Of a DNA stretch of 64,000 bases, positions 24,780-32,716 are shown in pieces (the first letter of the stretch is position 1; each line of letters starts with the position of its first letter). Under the pieces are notes generated by a model, which did no database searches, had not been told where the DNA came from, and worked only from the letters and a program-made list of their open reading frames with translations. The stretch is from positions 1 through 64,000 of the forward strand of contig NZ_JAQMUE010000095.1 of NCBI RefSeq assembly GCF_028330985.1, written 5' to 3'. Origin of the DNA: Roseofilum reptotaenium CS-1145. GTDB lineage: Bacteria > Cyanobacteriota > Cyanobacteriia > Cyanobacteriales > Desertifilaceae. Position numbers and translations under genes: made by a program.

Positions 24780-24990
24780 AACTTATGCACTTGGTCAATC
24801 TGTCAAGTATGAATGGAGGATACCCTATATTTGGATCAGAACAAAGATCAGTATGATGAATGATGATACAGATCGCATTGGGAGTCCCTTGAGAGGTTCT
24901 TCATCAGTTCTCACTCTCCCCTCTACCTTCAAACTTGCCGATAGGGAACTCCTAAAGTTAGTCTAACAAAAGAAATTGGAGCAATGACCT

Positions 24991-26352
24991 ATGGAGATGG
25001 AGACTGCCAAACAAGACTTAATTTTAATTGTCGATGATAATCCGACAAATATCAAAGTCCTCTTTAGCTTCTTAAAAGAATCTGGATTTAAGGTTTTGGT
25101 AGCCAAAGATGGGGAAAGTACCTTAGAAAAACTCCAGGAAGTTACCCCCGATTTAATCTTATTGGATGTGATGATGCCGGGCATTGATGGGTTTGAAACC
25201 TGCCGTCAGATTAAAGCTTGTTCCCAAACCCAAGATATTCCCGTTATTTTCATGACGGCTTTATCCGATACGGTTGATAAAGTTAAAGGATTGAAGATTG
25301 GTGCAGTAGACTATATCACTAAACCCTTCCAACAAGATGAAGTTTTAGCTCGGATGAATATCCATCTCCAGTTACAAAAATTAACTCGTCAATTTAAAAT
25401 TCAAAATGAACAATTGAAACATTTAACGGAAGAACTTGAACAACGGGTTGAAGATCGCACTGCACAATTAAAAGACTCTCTTCATCAACTTCAGGAAGCT
25501 CAGATTCAACTCATTCAAAGTGAGAAAATGTCGAGTTTAGGCGAATTGGTGGCTGGCGTTGCCCATGAAATTAATAATCCAGTTGGATTTATTGCGGGTA
25601 ATATTAGTATGGCGATGGAATATACCGAGGATATTTTTGAACATTTGAAATTATATCAAAAACAGTTTGCCGATCCAGGGGATGAAATCACTGAACATTC
25701 AGAGGATATTGAACTAGAATATTTAATGGAAGATTTGCCAAATATGCTCTGTTCTATGGAGTCGGGAATTGAACGGATTCGGAATATTAGTTTATCGTTG
25801 CGAAATTTTTCTCGGTCCGATAGTAATACATGTACGGATTTAAATATCCATGAAGGATTAGAAAGTACGCTCATGATTTTGAGACATCGTTTGAAGGCCA
25901 ACGATCAACGACCGGAAATCCAGATTAATAAGTATTATGGAGAGTTACCGATTGTTCATTGTTATGCGGGACCTTTAAATCAGGTATTTATGAATCTGTT
26001 AGCGAATGCAATTGATGCGCTGGATGAGCAAAATGAGAAGGAGAATAAAAGTTATGAGGATTTAAAAGATAATCCCAATGAAATCACTTTAACGACTAAG
26101 GCAGTTGGTGGGGGAAAGGTGGAAATTAAGATTGCAGATAATGGTCCAGGGATTCCAGAGGATAAAATAACGGAGATTTTTAGCCCCTTTGTAACGACGA
26201 AACCAGTGGGAAAAGGAACTGGTTTAGGATTATCAATTAGTTATTCTATTGTAGTGGAAAAACATCAAGGTTCTTTGAAGTGTAATTCAGAGTTTGGAAC
26301 GGGAACAGAGTTTGTAATTCAAGTGCCGGTTAAGCAAGTTGGACATGAATAA
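24991..26352 (+). CDS. Receiver-histidine kinase hybrid
   Basis: A 453-residue cytoplasmic two-component protein. An N-terminal receiver domain has phospho-acceptor Asp59 (LILLDVMMPG), acidic DDN near 17 and Lys in YITKPFQ near 110. A coiled coil (QNEQLKHLTEELEQRVEDRTAQL, near 135-180) leads to the H box with His192 (GVAHEINNPVG). The ATPase has NLLANAIDAL, DNGPGIP and GKGTGLGLS. The order receiver-then-kinase suggests that phosphoryl transfer from another kinase sets the activity of this one. The kinase part resembles the CBS-kinase at 8233-9597, including the acidic loop before the N box. The output partner is unknown. Confidence 0.9.
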   Translation: MEMETAKQDLILIVDDNPTNIKVLFSFLKESGFKVLVAKDGESTLEKLQEVTPDLILLDVMMPGIDGFETCRQIKACSQTQDIPVIFMTALSDTVDKVKGLKIGAVDYITKPFQQDEVLARMNIHLQLQKLTRQFKIQNEQLKHLTEELEQRVEDRTAQLKDSLHQLQEAQIQLIQSEKMSSLGELVAGVAHEINNPVGFIAGNISMAMEYTEDIFEHLKLYQKQFADPGDEITEHSEDIELEYLMEDLPNMLCSMESGIERIRNISLSLRNFSRSDSNTCTDLNIHEGLESTLMILRHRLKANDQRPEIQINKYYGELPIVHCYAGPLNQVFMNLLANAIDALDEQNEKENKSYEDLKDNPNEITLTTKAVGGGKVEIKIADNGPGIPEDKITEIFSPFVTTKPVGKGTGLGLSISYSIVVEKHQGSLKCNSEFGTGTEFVIQVPVKQVGHE

Positions 26353-26372
26353 TAAACAATAATTAAGAGAAC

Positions 26373-26399
26373 AGGAAAACCTAAAAATAGAGTTTTCCC
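26373..26399 (+). terminator. Possible terminator after the receiver-kinase gene
   Basis: A 7-bp stem GGAAAAC (26374-26380) with GTTTTCC (26392-26398) closes an A-rich loop 21 bases after the stop. There is no strong T run behind it, so the call is weak. Confidence 0.35.
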
Positions 26400-26618
26400 T
26401 ATTGTTGGAGTGCAAAGTACAACTGAGCATCAGAACTGAGGCAGTTTTCCCGATCGCGAAAAGATCATCATTTTTTAACAGAGTTGCTCAAACCGAGATC
26501 TGATAAGCCGGAAAGCTCTTTCCTTCCTCATCTCTCTTCTTTTTTTATCCCCACAGGGGGCATTGTAATCTCCATCAAGATTCGCTTGACTAGAAACAGA
26601 TGTCAAGTCAACAAAGAT

Positions 26619-27461
26619 ATGGTCAATCAACGTTTTCAGGTGTTGCTGACTGCTGTTCTCGTTGCGAGTAGTTTGATGGGGTGTAACAGCCCTACGCCAC
26701 CGAGTTCAGATGTTCAAGAAAGTACGGGCAGCTTAAACTTGCGTGCCAATGGTGAAGATTTTGTGCGGCAAGGATTTACTTCTAAAGACGGTTGGCAGAT
26801 CCAATTTAATCACGTCTATGTAACTTTAGACCAGGTAAAAGCTTATCAGAGCGATCCGCCCTTTAATGCGGAAGAAGAAGGAGAAATTGAAGCGGAAACG
26901 ATCTTGGCATTTGATTCTCCCCAGACGGTGGACTTAGCAGCAGGAGATGACGATGCAGAACCGATTTTAGTGGGGCAACTTGAGGATGTGCCTGTGGGAG
27001 TTTATAATGCGCTCTCTTGGCAGATGCTTCCTGCTCTTGAAGGGCCAGCCCAAGGTCATACCTTACTCCTTGATGGTGTGGCTGAAAAAGACGATCGCCG
27101 GATTAATTTTCAGGTGAGTGTCGATCGAGGCTATTCCTATACCTGCGGTGAATTTGTGGGCGACCAAAGAAAGGGTATTGTGACCGATGGAAAGTCGGCT
27201 GATGTAGAAGCGACATTTCATTTAGATCATATTTTCGGCGATCGCACTGCCCCTGATGATGATGATATTAATGTCGGTGCGTTAGGCTTTGAACCTTTAG
27301 CGAAATTGGCTCAAAATGACACAGTTGAGTTAGATGAGTCCATGTGGCGATCGCAACTGACTCCTGAAGAGGTTAAACGCTTCGACGAAGCCCTCAACTC
27401 CCTCGGTCATGTGGGTGAAGGTCATTGTCATCAATCTCAGACCCTCCCCACACAGCCTTAA
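26619..27461 (+). CDS. Lipoprotein next to nickel/cobalt transporter genes
   Basis: A 280-residue lipoprotein: the signal peptide ends with the lipobox SLMGC (Cys near residue 22), so the mature protein should be membrane-anchored outside the cytoplasm. The body is beta-rich and acidic (PFNAEEEGEIEAE, AAGDDDAEP, APDDDDIN) and has cysteines in YTCGEFVG and a C-terminal HVGEGHCHQ, a possible metal ligand cluster. The family was not recognised. The ATG at 26619 is chosen because an in-frame TTG further upstream would bury the signal peptide inside the protein. It is followed by NikL-like and CbiM genes, which suggests a metal-binding or delivery role (inference). Confidence 0.6.
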   Translation: MVNQRFQVLLTAVLVASSLMGCNSPTPPSSDVQESTGSLNLRANGEDFVRQGFTSKDGWQIQFNHVYVTLDQVKAYQSDPPFNAEEEGEIEAETILAFDSPQTVDLAAGDDDAEPILVGQLEDVPVGVYNALSWQMLPALEGPAQGHTLLLDGVAEKDDRRINFQVSVDRGYSYTCGEFVGDQRKGIVTDGKSADVEATFHLDHIFGDRTAPDDDDINVGALGFEPLAKLAQNDTVELDESMWRSQLTPEEVKRFDEALNSLGHVGEGHCHQSQTLPTQP

Positions 27462-27496
27462 GCTACTCTTCAAGTCAACCGTAAAACCTCGTTTTC

Positions 27497-27525
27497 ATTC
27501 CCTATTCCCTATTTCCCCTTATTCC
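27497..27525. repeat. Heptad TTCCCTA-type repeat before the NikL-like gene
   Basis: ATTCCCT, ATTCCCT, ATTTCCCC and TTATTCCCC run up to the ATG at 27528. Confidence 0.7.
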
Positions 27526-27527
27526 CC

Positions 27528-28085
27528 ATGTTGAATGCTCAAAACTTTGTACCACAAGTAGGGGCGAAAAAGTTTTTGCTCCTACTTTTGCCTCTTGCCT
27601 TTGGCCTAACATCGGTTCTGGGTGAAAAAGCGATCGCCCATGGGGTAACTATTCAACATCATCAAATCTCTGCCATCCAAGTGCAAGCCACCTACGATTC
27701 TGGGGAGCCAATGGACAACGCTCAAGTGAGCATCTATGCTCCTGACGATCCCACAACCCCTTGGATACGAGGGATCTCCAATGCCCAGGGCGAATTTGTT
27801 TTTGTGCCCGAACCGGGTCAAACCGGAACTTGGACGGTGAGAATTCGTAAAGCGGGTCATGGTCAAATTATCCATATTTCCAGCCCTGAAACCGGCTCAA
27901 ACGTCGAGTTGATAGCCGAAAATTCCAGCCCGGAAGCCTCCCAAACCGCGATCGCTCCTGCCAGTTTAGGAGGTTATACTTCTATCCAGAAGGGGGTGAT
28001 GATTGCCTCAGTCCTCTGGGGATTCATCGGAACCACGTTATTTTTCTCGCGAAGTAGTCGGAGTAAGTCGAATGCACATTCCTGA
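27528..28085 (+). CDS. NikL/CbiL-like accessory protein of a Ni/Co ECF transporter
   Basis: A 185-residue protein with a signal or anchor helix (residues 15-35, KFLLLLLPLAFG), a carboxypeptidase-regulatory-like beta sandwich (QVQATYDSGEPMDNAQVSIY, GISNAQGEFVFVPEP, TWTVRIRKAGHGQI; near 50-120) and a C-terminal membrane helix near 155-175. A His-rich start to the mature part, HGVTIQHHQ, could bind metal. This layout matches the NikL/CbiL extra subunits of nickel or cobalt energy-coupling-factor transporters. It overlaps cbiM by 14 bases, so the two are translationally coupled. Part of the signal region is encoded by a palindromic repeat (27558-27585). Confidence 0.7.
   Translation: MLNAQNFVPQVGAKKFLLLLLPLAFGLTSVLGEKAIAHGVTIQHHQISAIQVQATYDSGEPMDNAQVSIYAPDDPTTPWIRGISNAQGEFVFVPEPGQTGTWTVRIRKAGHGQIIHISSPETGSNVELIAENSSPEASQTAIAPASLGGYTSIQKGVMIASVLWGFIGTTLFFSRSSRSKSNAHS
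27558..27585. repeat. GTAGGGGCGAAAAA palindrome inside a signal-peptide coding region
   Basis: GTAGGGGCGAAAAA pairs with GTTTTTGCTCCTAC with one mismatch. The same palindrome family stands between genes at 36512-36549 and 42710-42737. Here it encodes VGAKKFLLLL, the basic and first hydrophobic residues of the signal peptide. Confidence 0.7.
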
Positions 28086-28710
28086 TGGTATGCTTCCCCC
28101 ACAGGTGGTCATTGTGGGATACGCGGTCAGTGGGGGAGTCATGGCATGGTCTTTGAAACAGATTGAACGGAGCGATCGCACCCAAGAACAAATTCCCAAA
28201 GCCTCCTTACTCACTGCTGCTTTTTTTGTCTCCTCCTCCCTTCATATTCCCATCCCTCCCGCAAGTGTCCATTTAGTCCTCAATGGATTACTCGGAGCCA
28301 TCTTAGGCTATTATGCCTTTCCTGCTATTGTGATTGGATTATTTTTTCAAACTGTCATGTTTCAACATGGAGGACTCTCTACCCTTGGAGTAAATGCCCT
28401 CTTAATGGGAATTCCTGCCTTACTCGCTGGATATCTCTTTCGTTCTCGGTTCATTTTTGGGTTAAAAAATCGATTTTGGACACCGTTCTTTGGCTTCCTA
28501 TCAGGGAGTATTGCTGTCGCTTTATCCGCTACTATTTTCTTGAGTTTGGTCTTATTTACCTTACCTACCGATATTGACCAAAACTTAGAACAAGCTTCTT
28601 TATGGGCATTACTATTCGCCCATATTCCCCTCGTGATTTTAGAAGGGATTTTTACCGCCATGGTCGTCCTTTTCCTGGAACGGGTAAAACCGGAATTAAT
28701 TAATAATTAA
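28072..28710 (+). CDS. cbiM: CbiM-family nickel/cobalt ECF transporter S component
   Basis: A 212-residue membrane protein that starts MHIPDGMLPP; in CbiM/NikM the N-terminal Met-His segment inserts into the protein and ligates the metal, so the ATG at 28072 must be the true start. Other signatures are SSLHIPIPPASVHLVLNGLLGAILG near 61 and FQTVMFQHGGLSTLGVNAL near 89. About six membrane helices are visible. The usual CbiQ/NikQ and CbiO/NikO energising subunits are not downstream: a strong terminator follows. They may lie elsewhere in the genome. Nickel versus cobalt cannot be decided from sequence. Confidence 0.85.
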   Translation: MHIPDGMLPPQVVIVGYAVSGGVMAWSLKQIERSDRTQEQIPKASLLTAAFFVSSSLHIPIPPASVHLVLNGLLGAILGYYAFPAIVIGLFFQTVMFQHGGLSTLGVNALLMGIPALLAGYLFRSRFIFGLKNRFWTPFFGFLSGSIAVALSATIFLSLVLFTLPTDIDQNLEQASLWALLFAHIPLVILEGIFTAMVVLFLERVKPELINN

Positions 28711-28821
28711 GATGATAGCTTTTTGTGCTAGGGAATGGGCAACAGGCAACAGGCAATAGAAAATATCCTAACTCTCCCTTTCTCTGCTATAGTACTGCCC
28801 CTACGGGGAATTGAATCAATT

Positions 28822-28864
28822 AAAATAACTGCCTCCTCTAGAAATAGAAGGAGGCAGTTATTTT
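28822..28864. terminator. Bidirectional terminator between cbiM and the CocE gene
   Basis: A perfect 16-bp stem, AAAATAACTGCCTCCT (28822-28837) with AGGAGGCAGTTATTTT (28849-28864), has an 11-base loop and T runs on both strands. It separates two convergent genes. Confidence 0.85.
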
Positions 28865-28956
28865 CGAGCTTATCCTGTAGCCACAGCTATCTTATCTTAC
28901 CTTCTTTGATAATATGGTAACAATGACTACGGGGATCGCTGGCGAGGGAGAAAAAT

Positions 28957-30588
28957 TTAAAAACTCGATTCTAAAGGTAAGCAAATGCGGGAAGGATAAG
29001 TGCTACCAGATTGAAGGGAGAAGGTGATAACTTGAGCATCGATTAAACGGGTTTGACCAGGACTTTGACCAGTACCGGGATTCACAGGATAGGCAGGAAA
29101 ACACGCACCACTTAAACTTAACCGCAGACTACTGCCGATGGGTAATTGGATACAGGTCGATTGCAGGTAGAGTTTTAGGGGGTTTTGGGGTTCCGTGACA
29201 CAGAGATAGCCTTGGGTAAAGTTATAAACTCTGCCGTCGGGTTTCACTTCTGAGAGGATAGCGGACAGATCAAAGCTCTGTGTAGAGGCTTGACAATAGA
29301 CTTCAACGATCGCCTCTCCTAAGATACACATCACCTCCGTTAACGGTTCGCTGGTGTAAGTTACGGTATCTGTTCGACAGTCGAGCAGGGAGCGATCGCA
29401 CGCTCCAAAAGGACTATACACATGGCCCCCCAGAGCAGGAAAGGGTCGCCAGGGGTCGTGAACCCAGCGATCCATGCTTTCATTCGGGGGAGCAGTTTCA
29501 ATTAAAAAACCTTCTTTATCGCTAATATTCGCCAGTCCCGTACTGGAGAGATAATAGGATTTAGTCGAATTCTTCGGCCATTCAGCCAGCGATCTCCATC
29601 GGTTACTTCCCATTTCAAACACCGAAATTGGAGGCATTTCTAAGCGTCCCGTATCTTGACCCTTGAGAAACTGATTAAACCAATTCACTTGCATCAGATC
29701 GATGGGACTCGCTGCGGCTGCACCATAATCTAATTCTCCCACCTTACGCCCCCAAGGGAGATGGGCCCAGGGGCCAACAATCAGATGTTGGGGATAACTG
29801 CTGCGTCCAGCTAATTCATGATACCAGCGCAACGTTCCCCGTAGATAGGGATCGAACCAGCCGCCAATATGGAGCATCGGTAAATCTACAGCGTCTAAAT
29901 TCGGCGATAAAGCTTGCCAATATTCATCCAGTTCGGGATGTTCTAACCACCGATGATAAAACGCATCGGGGCAATATTTCCGCAACGTTTCGTCTAAGCG
30001 GGGTTCTAGACCATGGACGGGAAGATTCCGGGAGGCATTGTAGAGAATTTGGTGAGCGATCGCATCGTTTTTTAAACGTGCTGTTTCGGCCGCTAATTGC
30101 AAGGCCCAACCTAAATTAGATGCGAAACAAAATGCTCCCCCTTCATAGGCCCAATCTGCATAGAAATCATAGGCAATCATCGCCGGACAAAGGGTTTTTA
30201 GGGCTTTCGGTTTCCCTGAAGCGGCATACAATTGACTCATTCCCTGATAGGAAAATCCATACATCCCCACCTCTCCAGTACTTCCAGGCAGTTGAGCGGC
30301 CCAATTAATCGTATCGATACCATCTTCAACTTCATGGATAAACAGGTGAAAATCTCCTTCAGATGTTCCTCGACCTCTGACATCTTGAATCACCACAATA
30401 TAGCCATGAGCTGCATACCATTCGGGGTGAGCATAGACCACTGTGGAGGCAATTTCCCGACCATAGGGTTGTCGCATGAGGAGAACCGGATAGGGGCCAT
30501 CCCCTTCAGGTTGATAAAGATCGGCATCAAGTCTAATCCCATCACGGGTAGTCAAGGATGTGGTTTGTTTGGGACGCAGAGTTAACAT
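28957..30588 (-). CDS. CocE/NonD family hydrolase (X-Pro dipeptidyl peptidase-like)
   Basis: A 543-residue alpha/beta hydrolase of the S15 peptidase group. Near the start are RDGIRLDADLYQPEG and VLLMRQPYGR; the nucleophile elbow is MYGFSYQGMSQ (Ser near residue 119); an acid is likely in LHIGGWFDPYL near 249; the His is in GPWAHLPWG near 282. The C-terminal 200 residues form the jelly-roll domain typical of CocE (EVYCQASTQSFDLSAILSEVKPDG, RLSLSGACFPAYPVNPGTG). The family cleaves esters or amides such as cocaine and X-Pro peptides; the natural substrate here is not known. Confidence 0.85.
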   Translation of the reverse strand: MLTLRPKQTTSLTTRDGIRLDADLYQPEGDGPYPVLLMRQPYGREIASTVVYAHPEWYAAHGYIVVIQDVRGRGTSEGDFHLFIHEVEDGIDTINWAAQLPGSTGEVGMYGFSYQGMSQLYAASGKPKALKTLCPAMIAYDFYADWAYEGGAFCFASNLGWALQLAAETARLKNDAIAHQILYNASRNLPVHGLEPRLDETLRKYCPDAFYHRWLEHPELDEYWQALSPNLDAVDLPMLHIGGWFDPYLRGTLRWYHELAGRSSYPQHLIVGPWAHLPWGRKVGELDYGAAAASPIDLMQVNWFNQFLKGQDTGRLEMPPISVFEMGSNRWRSLAEWPKNSTKSYYLSSTGLANISDKEGFLIETAPPNESMDRWVHDPWRPFPALGGHVYSPFGACDRSLLDCRTDTVTYTSEPLTEVMCILGEAIVEVYCQASTQSFDLSAILSEVKPDGRVYNFTQGYLCVTEPQNPLKLYLQSTCIQLPIGSSLRLSLSGACFPAYPVNPGTGQSPGQTRLIDAQVITFSLQSGSTYPSRICLPLESSF

Positions 30589-30661
30589 AATTTCCGGGAA
30601 AGGTTACGACTGGGGAGCAGTGCAACCGCTACACCTAATCAATAGTGTAGGGTGTTGTTCT

Positions 30662-30700
30662 TTTGACACTCCCCGGTCTGAAGACACGGGGATTCTTCAT
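30662..30700 (-). mobile_element. Right end of the second TnpB element
   Basis: On the minus strand, right after the tnpB stop, GAATCCCCGTG, a loop and CGGGGAGTGTCAA form the end hairpin of an IS200/IS605 element. Confidence 0.65.
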
Positions 30701-31891
30701 TCATCGAGATGCCGTAAGAGGGCAGGATTGCTCCAACTCACCAAGAGGGCTTCTCTCCTGAAGCGTAAATTCCTCTGTGCCCCAGAGTATTTTCAATCCA
30801 CGTTGCAGAATCACTTTGGCCGCGTTAATATCACGATCTTCCACATATCGGCAATGTGGACAAATGTGAGTACGAGTTGATAGTCCCTTTTTGACAATTT
30901 CGCCACAATTGGAACATTCCTGAGAGGTATAGTGGGGAGAAACTGCAATAGTTACTCTTGCGTATTTGTCTCCAAAATATTCCAACCACCGCCGAAATTG
31001 CGACCATCCTGCATCACTTATCGACTTGGCTAGTTTATGGTTTCTAACCAGGCCGGCGATATTCAAATCTTCATAGGCAACCACATCGTTAGAGTGGATA
31101 ACGGAACGTGCAAATCTTTTTGCATGTTCTTCTCGCCGCCTACTTACTTTCAAATGTTGCCGGCCATACCTTTTTCTAGCCTTCTGATAATTTTTGGATT
31201 GAGGTTTCTTGTTTTTACGGTATTTTTTGGACTTCTGGCGATTAGCCCTTTTGAGCATTTTTTCCGCTTCTCTATAAAACCTAGGATTCGGCTCAGTGTG
31301 TCCATTTGAATCAGCCAGAAAATACTTAAGCCCTACATCCAACCCAATCATTTGATTGGTTGGCTCTACTTCAATTCTGATATCTACCTTGATACAGAAT
31401 TGACAATAATATCCGTCTGCCCTCCGAATTAATCTAACTCGTTTGATTTGATCGGTAGAATAATATCCTAAATCCCAAGTTCCTACAAGTTTTAACTCTC
31501 CAATGTCCTGCTTGTCTGTAAACTTGATTCGCTTGGGAGAAAGGAGCTTCCATCCGGAGATTTTATACTCCACTGAGCGAGAACATTTCTTAAACTTAGG
31601 ATATCCTTTTTTGCCGGGCTTTTTCTTCTTACAGTTTTCGTAAAAATGTTCAATTGCAAACCAGGCACGTTCAGCAGAAGCTTGTCTCGCCATACTGTTC
31701 AAGTTTTTGGCAAAACTAAATTCTTTAGCCAACAAAGCACAATATTTATTTAGATCGTTTCTTGAATTACCTAATCTTTCCATCCAATAACGTAGGCATT
31801 TGTTACGGATGAATTGGGCAGTTCTGATCGCTTCATCGATGGCTGCGTATTGGTTTGGTTTTGCCTTAATTTTGAATTCGTAAACTATCAT
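30701..31891 (-). CDS. tnpB: TnpB, RNA-guided nuclease of an IS200/IS605 family element
   Basis: A 396-residue, apparently complete TnpB. All three RuvC acidic sites are kept: Asp in IGLDVGLKYFLADS, Glu in VVAYEDLNIAGLVRN and Asp in VEDRDINAAKVIL. The zinc ribbon is CSNCGEIVKKGL..HICPHC. The N-terminus MIVYEFKIKAKPNQYAAIDEAIR is the usual TnpB start, so the ATG at 31891 is chosen over longer possibilities. Basic linkers (KMLKRANRQKSKKYRKNKKP) fit nucleic-acid binding. TnpB cuts DNA guided by an RNA from the element's right end and promotes element retention. No TnpA transposase accompanies it. Confidence 0.9.
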   Translation of the reverse strand: MIVYEFKIKAKPNQYAAIDEAIRTAQFIRNKCLRYWMERLGNSRNDLNKYCALLAKEFSFAKNLNSMARQASAERAWFAIEHFYENCKKKKPGKKGYPKFKKCSRSVEYKISGWKLLSPKRIKFTDKQDIGELKLVGTWDLGYYSTDQIKRVRLIRRADGYYCQFCIKVDIRIEVEPTNQMIGLDVGLKYFLADSNGHTEPNPRFYREAEKMLKRANRQKSKKYRKNKKPQSKNYQKARKRYGRQHLKVSRRREEHAKRFARSVIHSNDVVAYEDLNIAGLVRNHKLAKSISDAGWSQFRRWLEYFGDKYARVTIAVSPHYTSQECSNCGEIVKKGLSTRTHICPHCRYVEDRDINAAKVILQRGLKILWGTEEFTLQERSPLGELEQSCPLTASR

Positions 31892-31983
31892 TTCTTCTGA
31901 TCGCACCAATATATTGATCTTATCACGCTCTCGTGTAAGAATCAAATTTTTATAGGCCGGTTTTAACCTGCCCTTAGCCTTCA

Positions 31984-32035
31984 TCCCCGGAATGAATTCA
32001 CGGGGTTTTCGGCATGTTTCTTATAAAAAGTTGAA
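31984..32035 (-). mobile_element. Left end of the second TnpB element
   Basis: The plus strand ATCCCCGGAATGAATTCACGGGG contains an imperfect hairpin (CCCCG with CGGGG) followed by TTTTCGGCATGTTTCTTATAA. A very similar block stands at 58130-58165 before the third element, which identifies it as an element end. Exact boundaries are not certain. Confidence 0.55.
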
Positions 32036-32037
32036 AG

Positions 32038-32388
32038 TTATTCTTGTTGCTCCTCTTGTACCGATAAGAGAAGCTTTATATCCTCTAGAAGTTCTGGAAT
32101 GCTCGTTTGGGTGATTTCCCAGACTTGAGAAAGATCGATCTGTCGGTAGTTGTGGACACATTTATCACGCATTCCGGCAATTTGTCGCCAAGGGATATGG
32201 GGATTTTGCTGCCGGAGTTGGGTGGAAAGTTTTTTAGTGGGTTCTCCAATAATAGTAATGCTGTAGAGAATCGCTTTTTGGGCTTTCAGGTCAGTCAGGA
32301 ATGTAGCTTCGTCCATGTCTTGAACAAAGTTAATGATATCTTGGGCATTTTGGGCAATATCAAGCAGATAGAAGGGATCGCGATTCAT
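32038..32388 (-). CDS. hepT: HepT toxin (HEPN RNase, type VII toxin-antitoxin)
   Basis: A 116-residue HEPN-domain protein with the active-site motif RDKCVHNY (R-x4-H-x-Y) near residue 80. HepT RNases cleave RNA and are silenced when MntA attaches AMP to the Tyr of this motif. Other landmarks are DPFYLLDIAQNAQDIINFV at the start and the helix IIGEPTKKLSTQLR. The ATG at 32388 is preferred, as it gives the family's usual length; the upstream extension is shared with the mntA coding region. The gene overlaps mntA by 29 bases. Confidence 0.85.
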   Translation of the reverse strand: MNRDPFYLLDIAQNAQDIINFVQDMDEATFLTDLKAQKAILYSITIIGEPTKKLSTQLRQQNPHIPWRQIAGMRDKCVHNYRQIDLSQVWEITQTSIPELLEDIKLLLSVQEEQQE

Positions 32389-32704
32389 AGATGACCTGAT
32401 AATGATTGAGAATTTCCTGACGGCGAAGCCAGTTCCGGTCTTGTTCAACGGCTTTTTTACTGACGAGATCGACCTTTCGGTTGAACAAGTCTTGCAGTTG
32501 GTATTCAAGTCCAACAAAGTCTAACAGGCTAATTTTGTAGTTGGGAGCAAAGGTGACCAGGATATCGATATCGCTCTCAGAGCCAAAGTCATCACGGAGG
32601 ATGGAGCCAAACAAGGCCAATTCAATGATTTGGGCATTCTGGCAGAATACCTGGAGTTGCTGGGGAGTGATATCTAGACGTTGATAGAGGATTTCAATAT
32701 TCAT
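32360..32704 (-). CDS. mntA: MntA antitoxin (minimal nucleotidyltransferase)
   Basis: A 114-residue nucleotidyltransferase with the exact motif G-S-x10-D-x-D (GSILRDDFGSESDID, near residues 33-47) followed by VDLVSKKAV with the third acid near 79. MntA is the antitoxin of HepT: it AMPylates the toxin tyrosine. Order, overlap and sizes match the known type VII modules. The pair stands next to a TnpB element, common for mobile toxin-antitoxin modules. Confidence 0.85.
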   Translation of the reverse strand: MNIEILYQRLDITPQQLQVFCQNAQIIELALFGSILRDDFGSESDIDILVTFAPNYKISLLDFVGLEYQLQDLFNRKVDLVSKKAVEQDRNWLRRQEILNHYQVIYESRSLLSA

Positions 32705-32716
32705 ACAGAAATGGTA

